Below, piece by piece: positions 7,022 to 14,466 of a DNA stretch of 17,463 nucleotides. This DNA comes from Desulfobacula sp. (lineage in GTDB: Bacteria; Desulfobacterota; Desulfobacteria; Desulfobacterales; Desulfobacteraceae): assembly GCA_029940245.1 (NCBI GenBank), contig JAOZRF010000008.1:1-17463 (forward strand), given 5' to 3'. Every line of letters begins with the position of its first letter. Positions within the stretch are counted from its first letter, which is position 1. The notes under the pieces were generated by a model. It did not search any database, had not been told where the DNA came from, and was given only the letters and a program-made list of their open reading frames with translations. Position numbers and translations under genes: made by a program.

Positions 7022-9283
7022 ATGATTAGCAAAGAACTCAGTACAACCTTAGGTTTTGCCGTAAGGGAGGCAAAAAAAAGAAGGCATGAATATGTATGTG
7101 TTGAACACGTTCTTTATGCAATCCTTAACCATGAAACAGGTGCCCAGACCATTGAAAAATGTGGCGGCAACCCGGAACAGATAAAAGCAGAACTTGAAAA
7201 ATTCTTTAATGAAAAATTAACCAGAATCGACACAAGCGAAGAATATGTGCTGCAACAGACCATAGGTTTTCAGCGAATGATACAGCGTGCCATCAACCAT
7301 GCACGTTCCGCGGAAAAAAGTGAGGTCAACCTAGGGGATATTCTTGCCTCCATTTTTCAGGAAAAAGATTCCCATGCTGCATTCTATCTGGAATCAGAAG
7401 GGATTACCCGTCTTGACGTATTAAAATTAATTTCCCATGCTCCAGAACCGACAATAAAGCCCCCCCTGTCTATTGACCCGTCCCGGAGAATATTCAACCC
7501 TGCTGACAGAAAATCAAAACAGCAGCAGACAAAAAAAGAACCCCTGGAAATATTTACAACAAATCTTTTGCAAAAGGCAAAAGATAAAAAAATTGACCCG
7601 CTCATCGGAAGAATTGATGAGATGGACAGGGTCATGCAGGTTCTTTGCCGCAGAAGAAAAAACAATCCTATTCTGGTGGGAGATCCCGGAGTTGGAAAAA
7701 CAGCCATTGCCGAAGGGCTTGCCATATTGATAAATGATAAACGGGTACCTGATCTTTTAGAAAATTGTGAATTATACTCCCTTGATATGGGCACACTTCT
7801 TGCCGGAACAAAATATCGAGGAGACTTTGAACAACGTATGAAAGATGTTATCAACTCCCTTGAATCCAAAGAAAATGCATTGCTGGTTATCGATGAAATC
7901 CATACCGTGGTAGGAGCTGGTGCAACCTCCAGCGGGTCCATGGATGCTTCAAATATTTTAAAACCAGCTCTTTCCTCGGGAGATATAAAATGTATCGGTA
8001 CAACAACCTATGAAGAATACAAAAACCATTTTGAAAAAGACCGTGCTTTTTCAAGGAGATTTGAAAAAATTGAAATCTGCGAGCCTTCAGTTGAAGAAAC
8101 AACTCAGATTTTAAATGGCCTTAAACCTTACTATGAAAAGCATCACGGCCTGATGTACACTGCCCAGACAATTGAAGCTGCGGCATATCTGTCGGATAAA
8201 TATATCAATGATCGGCTCCTGCCGGACAAAGCCATTGATGTGATTGATGAAACAGGTGCCTTTCTGCGACTCAAGGGAAAAGGCAAACGGAAAATAGTCA
8301 GTCCCAAAGATATTGAAAAAATTGTCGCTAAAATTGCCAAAGTGCCTGTCACAAGTGTTACATCCACGGATAAGGCCAACCTTTCATCCCTTCCAAAAAA
8401 AATGTTTAATGTTATATTTGGACAAAATGATGCCATTGAAACCTTGACCACCTCCATTAAAAGATCAAGGGCCGGCCTGGCAACTCCGGATCATCCCATT
8501 GGATCATTCCTTTTCATGGGACCGACAGGTGTCGGCAAAACCGAGGTTGCAAAACAGCTTGCTCATTATATGGGAATAGAATTTTTAAGATTTGATATGA
8601 GCGAATACATGGAAAAGCATGCTGTTTCAAGACTTATCGGGGCCCCACCAGGATATGTCGGCTTTGAGCAGGGCGGGATTCTGACTGACAGTATCAGAAA
8701 ACATCCTCACTGCGTTCTATTGCTTGACGAGATTGAAAAAGCCCATATGGATCTGTATAATATTCTTTTGCAGGTTATGGACTATGCAACCCTGACGGAC
8801 AATACCGGCAAATCAGCTGATTTCAGAAATGTTATCATCATCATGACATCCAATGCAGGTGCAAGGGAAATGAGTGCCAATTCCATTGGATTTGGCTCTC
8901 AAGCAGCAAATATGGATACCAAAGGATTAAAAGCCGCTGAAAAAACATTCAGCCCTGAATTTAGAAACCGGCTCGACGGTATTGTACAATTTAACCATCT
9001 GTCTCCTAAGATCATGGAATTAATTGTTGATAAAAACATGAAAGAACTTAAATCCATGCTCAAGGCCAGAAAAGTCAGCTTAACCTATTCTGCCAAAGCC
9101 CGATCCTTTCTTGCAAAGCAAGGTTATGACCCTAAATTCGGTGCCCGACCTTTGGCAAGAATTATCCAGGCCCAGATAAAAGATAAGATCACGGATGAAA
9201 TCCTTTTCGGCAAATTGGAAAAAGGCGGTACAATATCCATTGGTCTTCGCAATAATACGCTTAATTTTATATTTAAAAGCTGA
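7022..9283 (+). CDS. clpA: Clp protease ATP-binding subunit ClpA
   Basis: ClpA is the hexameric AAA+ unfoldase that feeds substrates into ClpP. At 753 residues it matches the usual ~755. The N-domain (about 1-145), which docks ClpS, is followed by a linker with a Lys/Gln-rich run. AAA domain 1 has Walker A GDPGVGKT (220-227) and Walker B D291-E292. AAA domain 2 has Walker A GPTGVGKT (500-507) and Walker B D569-E570. A pore-loop motif GYVGFEQGG is present. The ClpP-docking tripeptide is IGF at 622-624, where E. coli ClpA has IGL. The absence of the long coiled-coil middle domain separates it from ClpB. AAGGAG at 7011-7016, inside the end of clpS, sits 5 nt before the ATG. ClpP is not in the window. 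Confidence 0.98.
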   Translation: MISKELSTTLGFAVREAKKRRHEYVCVEHVLYAILNHETGAQTIEKCGGNPEQIKAELEKFFNEKLTRIDTSEEYVLQQTIGFQRMIQRAINHARSAEKSEVNLGDILASIFQEKDSHAAFYLESEGITRLDVLKLISHAPEPTIKPPLSIDPSRRIFNPADRKSKQQQTKKEPLEIFTTNLLQKAKDKKIDPLIGRIDEMDRVMQVLCRRRKNNPILVGDPGVGKTAIAEGLAILINDKRVPDLLENCELYSLDMGTLLAGTKYRGDFEQRMKDVINSLESKENALLVIDEIHTVVGAGATSSGSMDASNILKPALSSGDIKCIGTTTYEEYKNHFEKDRAFSRRFEKIEICEPSVEETTQILNGLKPYYEKHHGLMYTAQTIEAAAYLSDKYINDRLLPDKAIDVIDETGAFLRLKGKGKRKIVSPKDIEKIVAKIAKVPVTSVTSTDKANLSSLPKKMFNVIFGQNDAIETLTTSIKRSRAGLATPDHPIGSFLFMGPTGVGKTEVAKQLAHYMGIEFLRFDMSEYMEKHAVSRLIGAPPGYVGFEQGGILTDSIRKHPHCVLLLDEIEKAHMDLYNILLQVMDYATLTDNTGKSADFRNVIIIMTSNAGAREMSANSIGFGSQAANMDTKGLKAAEKTFSPEFRNRLDGIVQFNHLSPKIMELIVDKNMKELKSMLKARKVSLTYSAKARSFLAKQGYDPKFGARPLARIIQAQIKDKITDEILFGKLEKGGTISIGLRNNTLNFIFKS

Positions 9284-9985
9284 ATGCCTATTTTCAGGTT
9301 ATCAAAAAACTTAGATTTTCCCCCGGCCTGGCTTGCAAGATCTGACGGACTTTTATGTATCGGGGGAGATCTTTCCCCCCAAAGACTTCTGCTTGCATAT
9401 AAAAATGGAATCTTTCCCTGGTTCTCAAAGGATGAACCCTTTCTCTGGTGGTCACCTGATCCAAGGCTGATTCTATTACCAAAAAATATTAAAATTTCAA
9501 AAAGCCTTAATAAAAAAATAAAAAAAAATATTTATAGCGTTACTATTGACACGGCATTTGAGCAAACCATTGGTTCCTGTGCAAAACCAAGGAAAAAAGA
9601 ACATGCGGGAACCTGGCTTGTGGATGAAATGATTGATTCTTATACAACGCTTCATACACTTGGATATGCCCATTCCATTGAAACCTGGAGAGAAAACAAA
9701 TTAGTGGGGGGCCTGTATGGCGTTTGCCTCGGCAAAACCTTTTTTGGAGAATCCATGTTTTCCTTTGAAAGTGATGCATCTAAAATTGCTCTGGTCGCCC
9801 TTTCAAACCATTTAAACAATCAGAATTTTGATCTAATTGACTGCCAGGTAACAACAAACCATCTCTTAAGTATGGGAGCAATTGAAATTTCCAGGAATTC
9901 ATTTCTGGATATCATCCTTGAATCTGTTAAGAAAAAAGAGGGAATAAACACTTGGAACCCAAATACCAACCTGCAAATTAATTAA
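9284..9985 (+). CDS. aat: Leucyl/phenylalanyl-tRNA--protein transferase
   Basis: Aat transfers Leu or Phe from aminoacyl-tRNA to proteins with N-terminal Lys or Arg, creating the N-degron that ClpS reads. The 233-residue protein begins with the family hallmark [21 protein letters not shown] and contains NGIFPWF near residues 40-46. The catalytic-fold motif [19 protein letters not shown] lies near 142-160, followed by [17 protein letters not shown]. The ATG directly abuts the clpA TGA, so translation is likely coupled. The last ~12 residues ([13 protein letters not shown]) look unconserved and end where a ureohydrolase remnant begins in the +1 frame, suggesting the C-terminus was altered by a rearrangement. 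Confidence 0.97.
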   Translation: MPIFRLSKNLDFPPAWLARSDGLLCIGGDLSPQRLLLAYKNGIFPWFSKDEPFLWWSPDPRLILLPKNIKISKSLNKKIKKNIYSVTIDTAFEQTIGSCAKPRKKEHAGTWLVDEMIDSYTTLHTLGYAHSIETWRENKLVGGLYGVCLGKTFFGESMFSFESDASKIALVALSNHLNNQNFDLIDCQVTTNHLLSMGAIEISRNSFLDIILESVKKKEGINTWNPNTNLQIN

Positions 9986-10169
9986 ACATGAGCCCGGGGG
10001 AATGACAACCAGACAGGTCATTGATATCATTCAAAATCTAAAGGGAAAAATCATTGGCGCGGATATTGTTGAATATAATCCAGACCGGGATCTTGGTTCA
10101 ATGACATCCATGGTGGCGGCAAAACTCTTAAAAGAAATCATTGCACGGATACATGAGGATAAAAAATAA
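9984..10169 (+). pseudogene. C-terminal remnant of an arginase/agmatinase-family ureohydrolase
   Basis: The frame read from 9984 gives HEPGGMTTRQVIDIIQNLKG and then IIGADIVEYNPDRDLGSMTS and MVAAKLLKEIIARI, ending in TAA at 10167-10169. This is the typical C-terminal end of arginase/agmatinase/formimidoylglutamase proteins (EPGG, VE-NPxxD, AAKLL). The metal-binding GGDHS and DAHxD segments are absent, and upstream translation loses similarity at once, in the +1 frame of aat. An ATG at 10002 could start a 55-codon peptide, but its ribosome-binding site is poor. The stop overlaps the gspF ATG by one base (TAATG), so translation of the remnant might couple to gspF. It cannot be a working enzyme. 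I see the similarity from motif memory, not from a search. Confidence 0.75.
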
Positions 10170-11386
10170 TGCCTGTTTATGAATATCAAGCTTTAAACAA
10201 AAAAGGAAATAATATTTCCGGCCTAATAGATGCAGACAACATCAGAAATGCTACAATCAAACTACGCAGTTCTAAAATATTTCCGACCTCAATGACTGAG
10301 GTAAAAACCCAGGCCGGCAAACAGAAAAAAAGTTTTTCATTTTCCTATTCAAAAATACGGGTTTCCGAGATTGCAATGATGACAAGACAGCTTGCCACCC
10401 TTATTGCAGCCGGTTTTCCACTTACCACTGCTCTGCACACCATGCTTCCCCAAACCAAAAAAGAATCTTTTAAGCGCGTATTATCCAAAATTAAAGATTC
10501 CATTGAAGAAGGAAGCAGTTTTGCTGATGCCCTGGCTCAATATCCTGATATTTTTTCAAACATATACATCAACATGGTCAGGGCGGGGGAAGCTTCAGGC
10601 ACACTGGAAATTGTTTTAGAGCGATTGGCTGATATTTCTGAAAAACAGCATAAATTGAACAGCAAACTCAAATCTGTAATGGCCTACCCTATTTTGATGA
10701 CCCTTATCGGCGCAGGGGTTCTTTTCTTTCTTTTGACTGTTATCGTTCCCAATATTACCTCGATCTTTGAAGAAATGAACCACTCACTCCCTCTGACAAC
10801 TCAAATTTTAATCCACACGAGTCATGTTTTAAGACAATGGTGGCTGATGATTCTCGGTTTTATAATATTGACAATTTTTTCATATAAAATAATAATAAAA
10901 AAACTGTCCGTTCAAACTGCAATAGATAAATTCATTTTAAAACTTCCCGTGGTTGGAGAACTTGTTCAAAAGATATCAGTTGCAAGATTAACACGAACCC
11001 TGGGGTCTTTGCTGGAAAATGGGGTCTCTTTGCTGGATGCCCTTGAAATCGTCCAAAATGTTACGGGTAACAAAATAATCAAGAATGCCTTAATTGATGC
11101 AAAAAAAGAAGTTGAACGCGGCCGGGAACTGGGTGATGTATTGAGTCAAAATAATAATTTCCCATATCTGGCTGTACAAATGATAAAAGTAGGTGAACAA
11201 AGCGGCAATCTTGAATCCATGTTGAAAAAAACAGCCCAGGTATATGATGATGAAATAGAAACAACCATTGTCGGTATGACATCCCTGCTTGAGCCGGTTA
11301 TTATACTTGTAATGGCTGTTGTCGTTGGTTTTATTGTTCTGTCAATCTGTCTGCCGATTTTTGAAATGAATCAGCTGGTCAAATAA
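10169..11386 (+). CDS. gspF: Type II secretion system inner-membrane platform protein GspF
   Basis: GspF/PulF is the polytopic core of the T2SS assembly platform that links the GspE ATPase to pseudopilus assembly. The 405-residue length is normal. The N-terminus, MPVYEYQALNKKGN, is a family hallmark. Two T2SF domains are visible (about residues 65-190 and 270-395), each with a GxxxxALxxMLPQT or LLENGVSLLDALEIV type helix bundle. Membrane segments lie near 171-195, 224-242 and 375-398. PilC of type IV pili has the same fold, but the neighbouring gspCDE genes favour T2SS. It follows the ureohydrolase remnant on the + strand while the other gsp genes converge from the - strand, an odd separation. 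No gspG follows. Confidence 0.93.
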   Translation: MPVYEYQALNKKGNNISGLIDADNIRNATIKLRSSKIFPTSMTEVKTQAGKQKKSFSFSYSKIRVSEIAMMTRQLATLIAAGFPLTTALHTMLPQTKKESFKRVLSKIKDSIEEGSSFADALAQYPDIFSNIYINMVRAGEASGTLEIVLERLADISEKQHKLNSKLKSVMAYPILMTLIGAGVLFFLLTVIVPNITSIFEEMNHSLPLTTQILIHTSHVLRQWWLMILGFIILTIFSYKIIIKKLSVQTAIDKFILKLPVVGELVQKISVARLTRTLGSLLENGVSLLDALEIVQNVTGNKIIKNALIDAKKEVERGRELGDVLSQNNNFPYLAVQMIKVGEQSGNLESMLKKTAQVYDDEIETTIVGMTSLLEPVIILVMAVVVGFIVLSICLPIFEMNQLVK

Positions 11387-11421
11387 TTGTTTGAGTGGGC
11401 ACTTAAGACCGAAAGTTGAGT

Positions 11422-12393
11422 TTAAAAATTATATTTAAACATTAACGCGACACCGTTGTTTATCAAGCCGGTCTGAAAAGATATTTTATCTTGATTGGTA
11501 AGATATTCCTGTTTTAGGTTATCAATAAACTCTTTTTGTTTTTGTTTGTTGTATTTATGGGCACTGGAAACAGATCCATAAATATTACCAGTATAAAAAC
11601 CTGCTTCAACAAAAGAAATAGCACCACCAAGAAAATTATTATCGTTTTCAAATGACTGATATGCAGCCAGAATAAGTGATGAATTTAAAAGAAATGAGAT
11701 CAGGGCATCTCGATATCTTCCGCAATATAAAAACCCTCCCCCGGGAATAATAGACAAAACACCGGCCACGGCAGGACTTTTCTTTTTTAAATGACGAATC
11801 TTTTCAAGAGATGTCATGCTGTCCTCAATCCTGTATTTTTTTTTACCTTCAGAACTGATCATTGAAAAATATTTTTCAGCTTCCCTGACCGGATATACTT
11901 TATAATCGCTTCTGGATTTTAAGACATCAGCTTTGTCAAGGAGCAGCCATCCGAGCATAAAGCATGCTCTATCATGGACACTGGTATTCTGGGTAAGCGT
12001 AAGCAAATCCCTGAGAACAGATGCGGCCTTGCCCGGGTCATCAGTGGTCACATACAATTCACTCAGTGTAAACATGGCATCCGGAGCAAATCCTGAATCA
12101 GAAAAATCCGAGGCTATTTTCTCAAGATGTCGTCCGGCATCTTCAAACCTGCCGGCATAAAAAAAACAAATGCCCGTCTGGTATTTGGCCCCGGCAACTT
12201 TTTCATGATTGGGAAATAAGTGAAAAAATCTTATATATTCATAAGCTGCCGCAGAAAAGTCTTTTTCTTCAAATAAAGTCTGTGCAAGTTGATATTGCCT
12301 TAGCGCATCTACTATCACGACATCTTTGGAAAACCCGTTAATCGGAAACAACAGAAAAATCCATAAAAAAATAACCGGTAATTTTTTTTTCAT
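11422..12393 (-). CDS. Exported TPR-containing membrane protein of unknown function
   Basis: I do not recognise a named family. The 323-residue protein starts with a signal peptide (about 1-22, ending near NGFSKD). Helical TPR-like repeats follow at about 30-150, with Tyr/Ala/Leu patterns such as AAYEYIRFFHLFPNHEKVAGAKYQ, resembling outer-membrane lipoprotein BamD/YbgF-type repeats. After a charged linker comes AVAGVLSIIPGGGFLYCGRY (about 189-208) and hydrophobic stretches at about 209-225 and 233-255, a pattern like small DUF5683-type membrane modules. The tail ends in Phe (ALMFKYNF), as many beta-barrel proteins do. The ATG overlaps the yidD stop (ATGA), so the two are translationally coupled. 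Its place at the end of the T2SS operon suggests an envelope role, but that is inference. Convergent gspF ends 35 bp away. Confidence 0.82.
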   Translation of the reverse strand: MKKKLPVIFLWIFLLFPINGFSKDVVIVDALRQYQLAQTLFEEKDFSAAAYEYIRFFHLFPNHEKVAGAKYQTGICFFYAGRFEDAGRHLEKIASDFSDSGFAPDAMFTLSELYVTTDDPGKAASVLRDLLTLTQNTSVHDRACFMLGWLLLDKADVLKSRSDYKVYPVREAEKYFSMISSEGKKKYRIEDSMTSLEKIRHLKKKSPAVAGVLSIIPGGGFLYCGRYRDALISFLLNSSLILAAYQSFENDNNFLGGAISFVEAGFYTGNIYGSVSSAHKYNKQKQKEFIDNLKQEYLTNQDKISFQTGLINNGVALMFKYNF

Positions 12394-12755
12394 TTATCCG
12401 ACCACCAGAAATCATTATTTTCAACGGGATCATAGGTATGTTTTCTTCCATCTATCCAGACTGGAAAAGAATTTTTCACTTCATCCCCGCCGCACCTGAC
12501 AAGTCGGTCAAGACCCATTATCCAGCCTGTTAATAAACCATGTTTTTTGACAGATTTTTTAAAATATATCGAACATGACGGATACATGGAGCACCTGTCA
12601 CCATCAACAGGCGAAATATATTCCTGGTAAAAATGGATAACGTCCGGAAAATAATTTGATTGCGCTTTTTCCTGTGCACAGACCAGTGATGCTGATATCA
12701 GGATAAAAACAATGGGGCCCCATGCAATAGAACACCTGTTATACCTGGGTAACAC
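12390..12755 (-). CDS. yidD: YidD family protein with an N-terminal export signal
   Basis: The 121-residue protein has the YidD core: VIHFYQEYISPVDGDRCSMYP with C55, SCSIYF with C61, and LVRCGG with C88. Classic YidD (about 85 residues) is a peripheral inner-membrane helper of YidC-dependent insertion and has no signal peptide. Here residues 1-27 form a basic N-terminus plus hydrophobic core ending VCAQE, so it is either cleaved and periplasmic or anchored with the domain outside. The lipobox is imperfect (Val before Cys). A GTG start at 12755 is chosen because AGGAG at 12763-12767 lies 7 nt upstream and no in-frame alternative precedes the core. It overlaps gspE by 17 bp and the next gene by 4 bp. 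Confidence 0.85.
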   Translation of the reverse strand: MLPRYNRCSIAWGPIVFILISASLVCAQEKAQSNYFPDVIHFYQEYISPVDGDRCSMYPSCSIYFKKSVKKHGLLTGWIMGLDRLVRCGGDEVKNSFPVWIDGRKHTYDPVENNDFWWSDK

Positions 12756-14451
12756 GTAAAATCTCCTCTATTGTTGTTATACCTTTAAATATTTTTTCAA
12801 CGCCATCCTGAAGCAATGTTGTCATATTCTGTTTAATAGCAAGATCCCTTATTTTTGTTGAATCAGACGACTTTAAAATAAGGGATTTATGATAATGATC
12901 AAGAACAAGTATTTCAAATATAGGGGTTCTTCCCTTATATCCCGTATTAAAACATTTGCTGCAACCTTTTGCTTTGAAAATCTTTTTCTGAGCACACCCA
13001 TCCTCTCCAAGACCTATGCTTTTCAGATCCATGGCATCGGGCATATATTCTTCTTTGCATTCATTGCATAAAACCCTTATCAAACGCTGGGCGATTACAG
13101 CCCTTACTGCGGAAGTAATAAGAAAGGGTTCTATCCCGATATCAACCAGACGGGTGATTGCGCTGGCAGAATCATTTGTATGAAGTGTTGATAACACAAG
13201 GTGACCTGTGAGGGCAGACTGTACTGCAATGGAAGAGGTCTCATGGTCGCGTATCTCTCCGATCAGTATAACATCCGGGTCCTGTCTTACTATTGACCTG
13301 AGACTTTTTGCAAAGGTAAGACCTATTTTTGAATTCACCTGAATCTGATTAATTCCATCAAGCTTATATTCAACGGGGTCTTCCACCGTAATGATATTAA
13401 TATCCGGTGTATTGATTTCCGAAAGCATGGCATATAGAGTTGTTGTTTTCCCACTTCCGGTAGGACCCGTCATAAGGATAATACCATGAGACATGGAAGA
13501 AAGTTTCCTGATAAGTTTCAGTTTTTCAGGGGCGATACCAAACTGGGACAAGGTAAGAAGGGAACTGGATTTATCAAGTAGCCTTAACACCACCCTTTCA
13601 CCAAGTGTTGTGGGAATGGTTGAAATTCTGATGTCAATATCCTTATTACCGATACAGACTTCAATGCGGCTGTCCTGGGGAAGGCGTTTTTCAGCAATAT
13701 CCATATCCGCCATAACTTTAAGCCGTGTGATCAAGGAAGACTGTATCCACTTTGGCGGCTCGAGAAAGTCATAAAGGATACCATCAATTCTGTACCGTAT
13801 TTTTAAACTGTTCCGACCGGGTTCAATATGAATATCGCTTGCTTTTGCTTTTACTGATTGTGAAATCATGTGATTCACCAATTTGATTATCGGGGCATCA
13901 CTCGTATCATCAAGAAGGTCGGAAGTCTGCTTGATCTTACTGATAATACTATCATCATCTTCCATACCATCAACGATTTGCTGAGCACTGTCACTCTTTT
14001 TATCATAAAAATTATTAATGGTTGAGAGAATTTCGCCTCTGGTTGACAGGACGAGCTTATAATTTTCAATTTTCAATAAGGAGACAAGATCATCCACAGC
14101 CTGTAAAGATGCCGGATCATTAACAGCAATGACAGATTCCTGAACTGATGGGTTCACGTCTTCATCATTTTTTACCAGAGGCACGATATAATATTTTTTT
14201 AAAAAATGTATGGGAATAACATTTGTAAAATCAGAATTGATACCTTTAAAATCCAGCTGTTCCCGGAAAGGAATGTTATATTGCAATTCAAATGCTTTTA
14301 AAATTAATTTTTCACTAACAATCTTTTTCTTTATAAGAGAGTCTTTAAGAGATTCTCCATGCTTTTCAGCAGAATCTTCTGCCGCAATCACCATATCCTT
14401 TGATATGCCGAACCGGTTTTGTATTATACTGGAAAGCGTTTCAATTTTCAT
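12739..14451 (-). CDS. gspE: Type II secretion system ATPase GspE
   Basis: GspE is the cytoplasmic hexameric ATPase that powers pseudopilus assembly. The 570 residues include an N-terminal N1E/MshEN-like domain (about 1-140) that meets GspL in canonical systems, then the motor. Walker A is GPTGSGKTT at 329-337. The Asp box and Walker B follow in DPDVILIGEIRDHET, and the His box in LVLSTLHTNDSA. A tetra-cysteine zinc motif is complete: C462 and C465, then C497 and C500, in CNEC and CSKC. The zinc motif and RLPQDSRIEV segment fit GspE/PilB-type secretion ATPases rather than retraction ATPases. It starts 15 bp after gspD and its end overlaps yidD by 17 bp. Confidence 0.96.
   Translation of the reverse strand: MKIETLSSIIQNRFGISKDMVIAAEDSAEKHGESLKDSLIKKKIVSEKLILKAFELQYNIPFREQLDFKGINSDFTNVIPIHFLKKYYIVPLVKNDEDVNPSVQESVIAVNDPASLQAVDDLVSLLKIENYKLVLSTRGEILSTINNFYDKKSDSAQQIVDGMEDDDSIISKIKQTSDLLDDTSDAPIIKLVNHMISQSVKAKASDIHIEPGRNSLKIRYRIDGILYDFLEPPKWIQSSLITRLKVMADMDIAEKRLPQDSRIEVCIGNKDIDIRISTIPTTLGERVVLRLLDKSSSLLTLSQFGIAPEKLKLIRKLSSMSHGIILMTGPTGSGKTTTLYAMLSEINTPDINIITVEDPVEYKLDGINQIQVNSKIGLTFAKSLRSIVRQDPDVILIGEIRDHETSSIAVQSALTGHLVLSTLHTNDSASAITRLVDIGIEPFLITSAVRAVIAQRLIRVLCNECKEEYMPDAMDLKSIGLGEDGCAQKKIFKAKGCSKCFNTGYKGRTPIFEILVLDHYHKSLILKSSDSTKIRDLAIKQNMTTLLQDGVEKIFKGITTIEEILRVTQV
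12763..12767 (-). promoter_or_regulatory. Ribosome-binding site deciding the GTG start of yidD
   Basis: On the - strand AGGAG sits inside the last codons of gspE, 7 nt upstream of the GTG at 12753-12755. It is one of the strongest Shine-Dalgarno matches in the window and supports the long, signal-bearing form of yidD. Confidence 0.75.
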
Positions 14452-14466
14452 AGATTCTGCCTGCTT

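Noticed and set aside
7384..7941. A 185-codon - strand ORF opposite clpA.
   Set aside because: It lies wholly antisense to the ClpA first AAA domain and shows no domain signature. Codon bias of clpA explains the lack of stops.
11420..11440. GTTTAAA/TTTAAAC inverted repeat between the convergent gspF and TPR gene, considered as a bidirectional terminator.
   Set aside because: The stem is only 7 bp, nearly all A-T, overlaps coding sequence and has no adjacent T-run on either strand.
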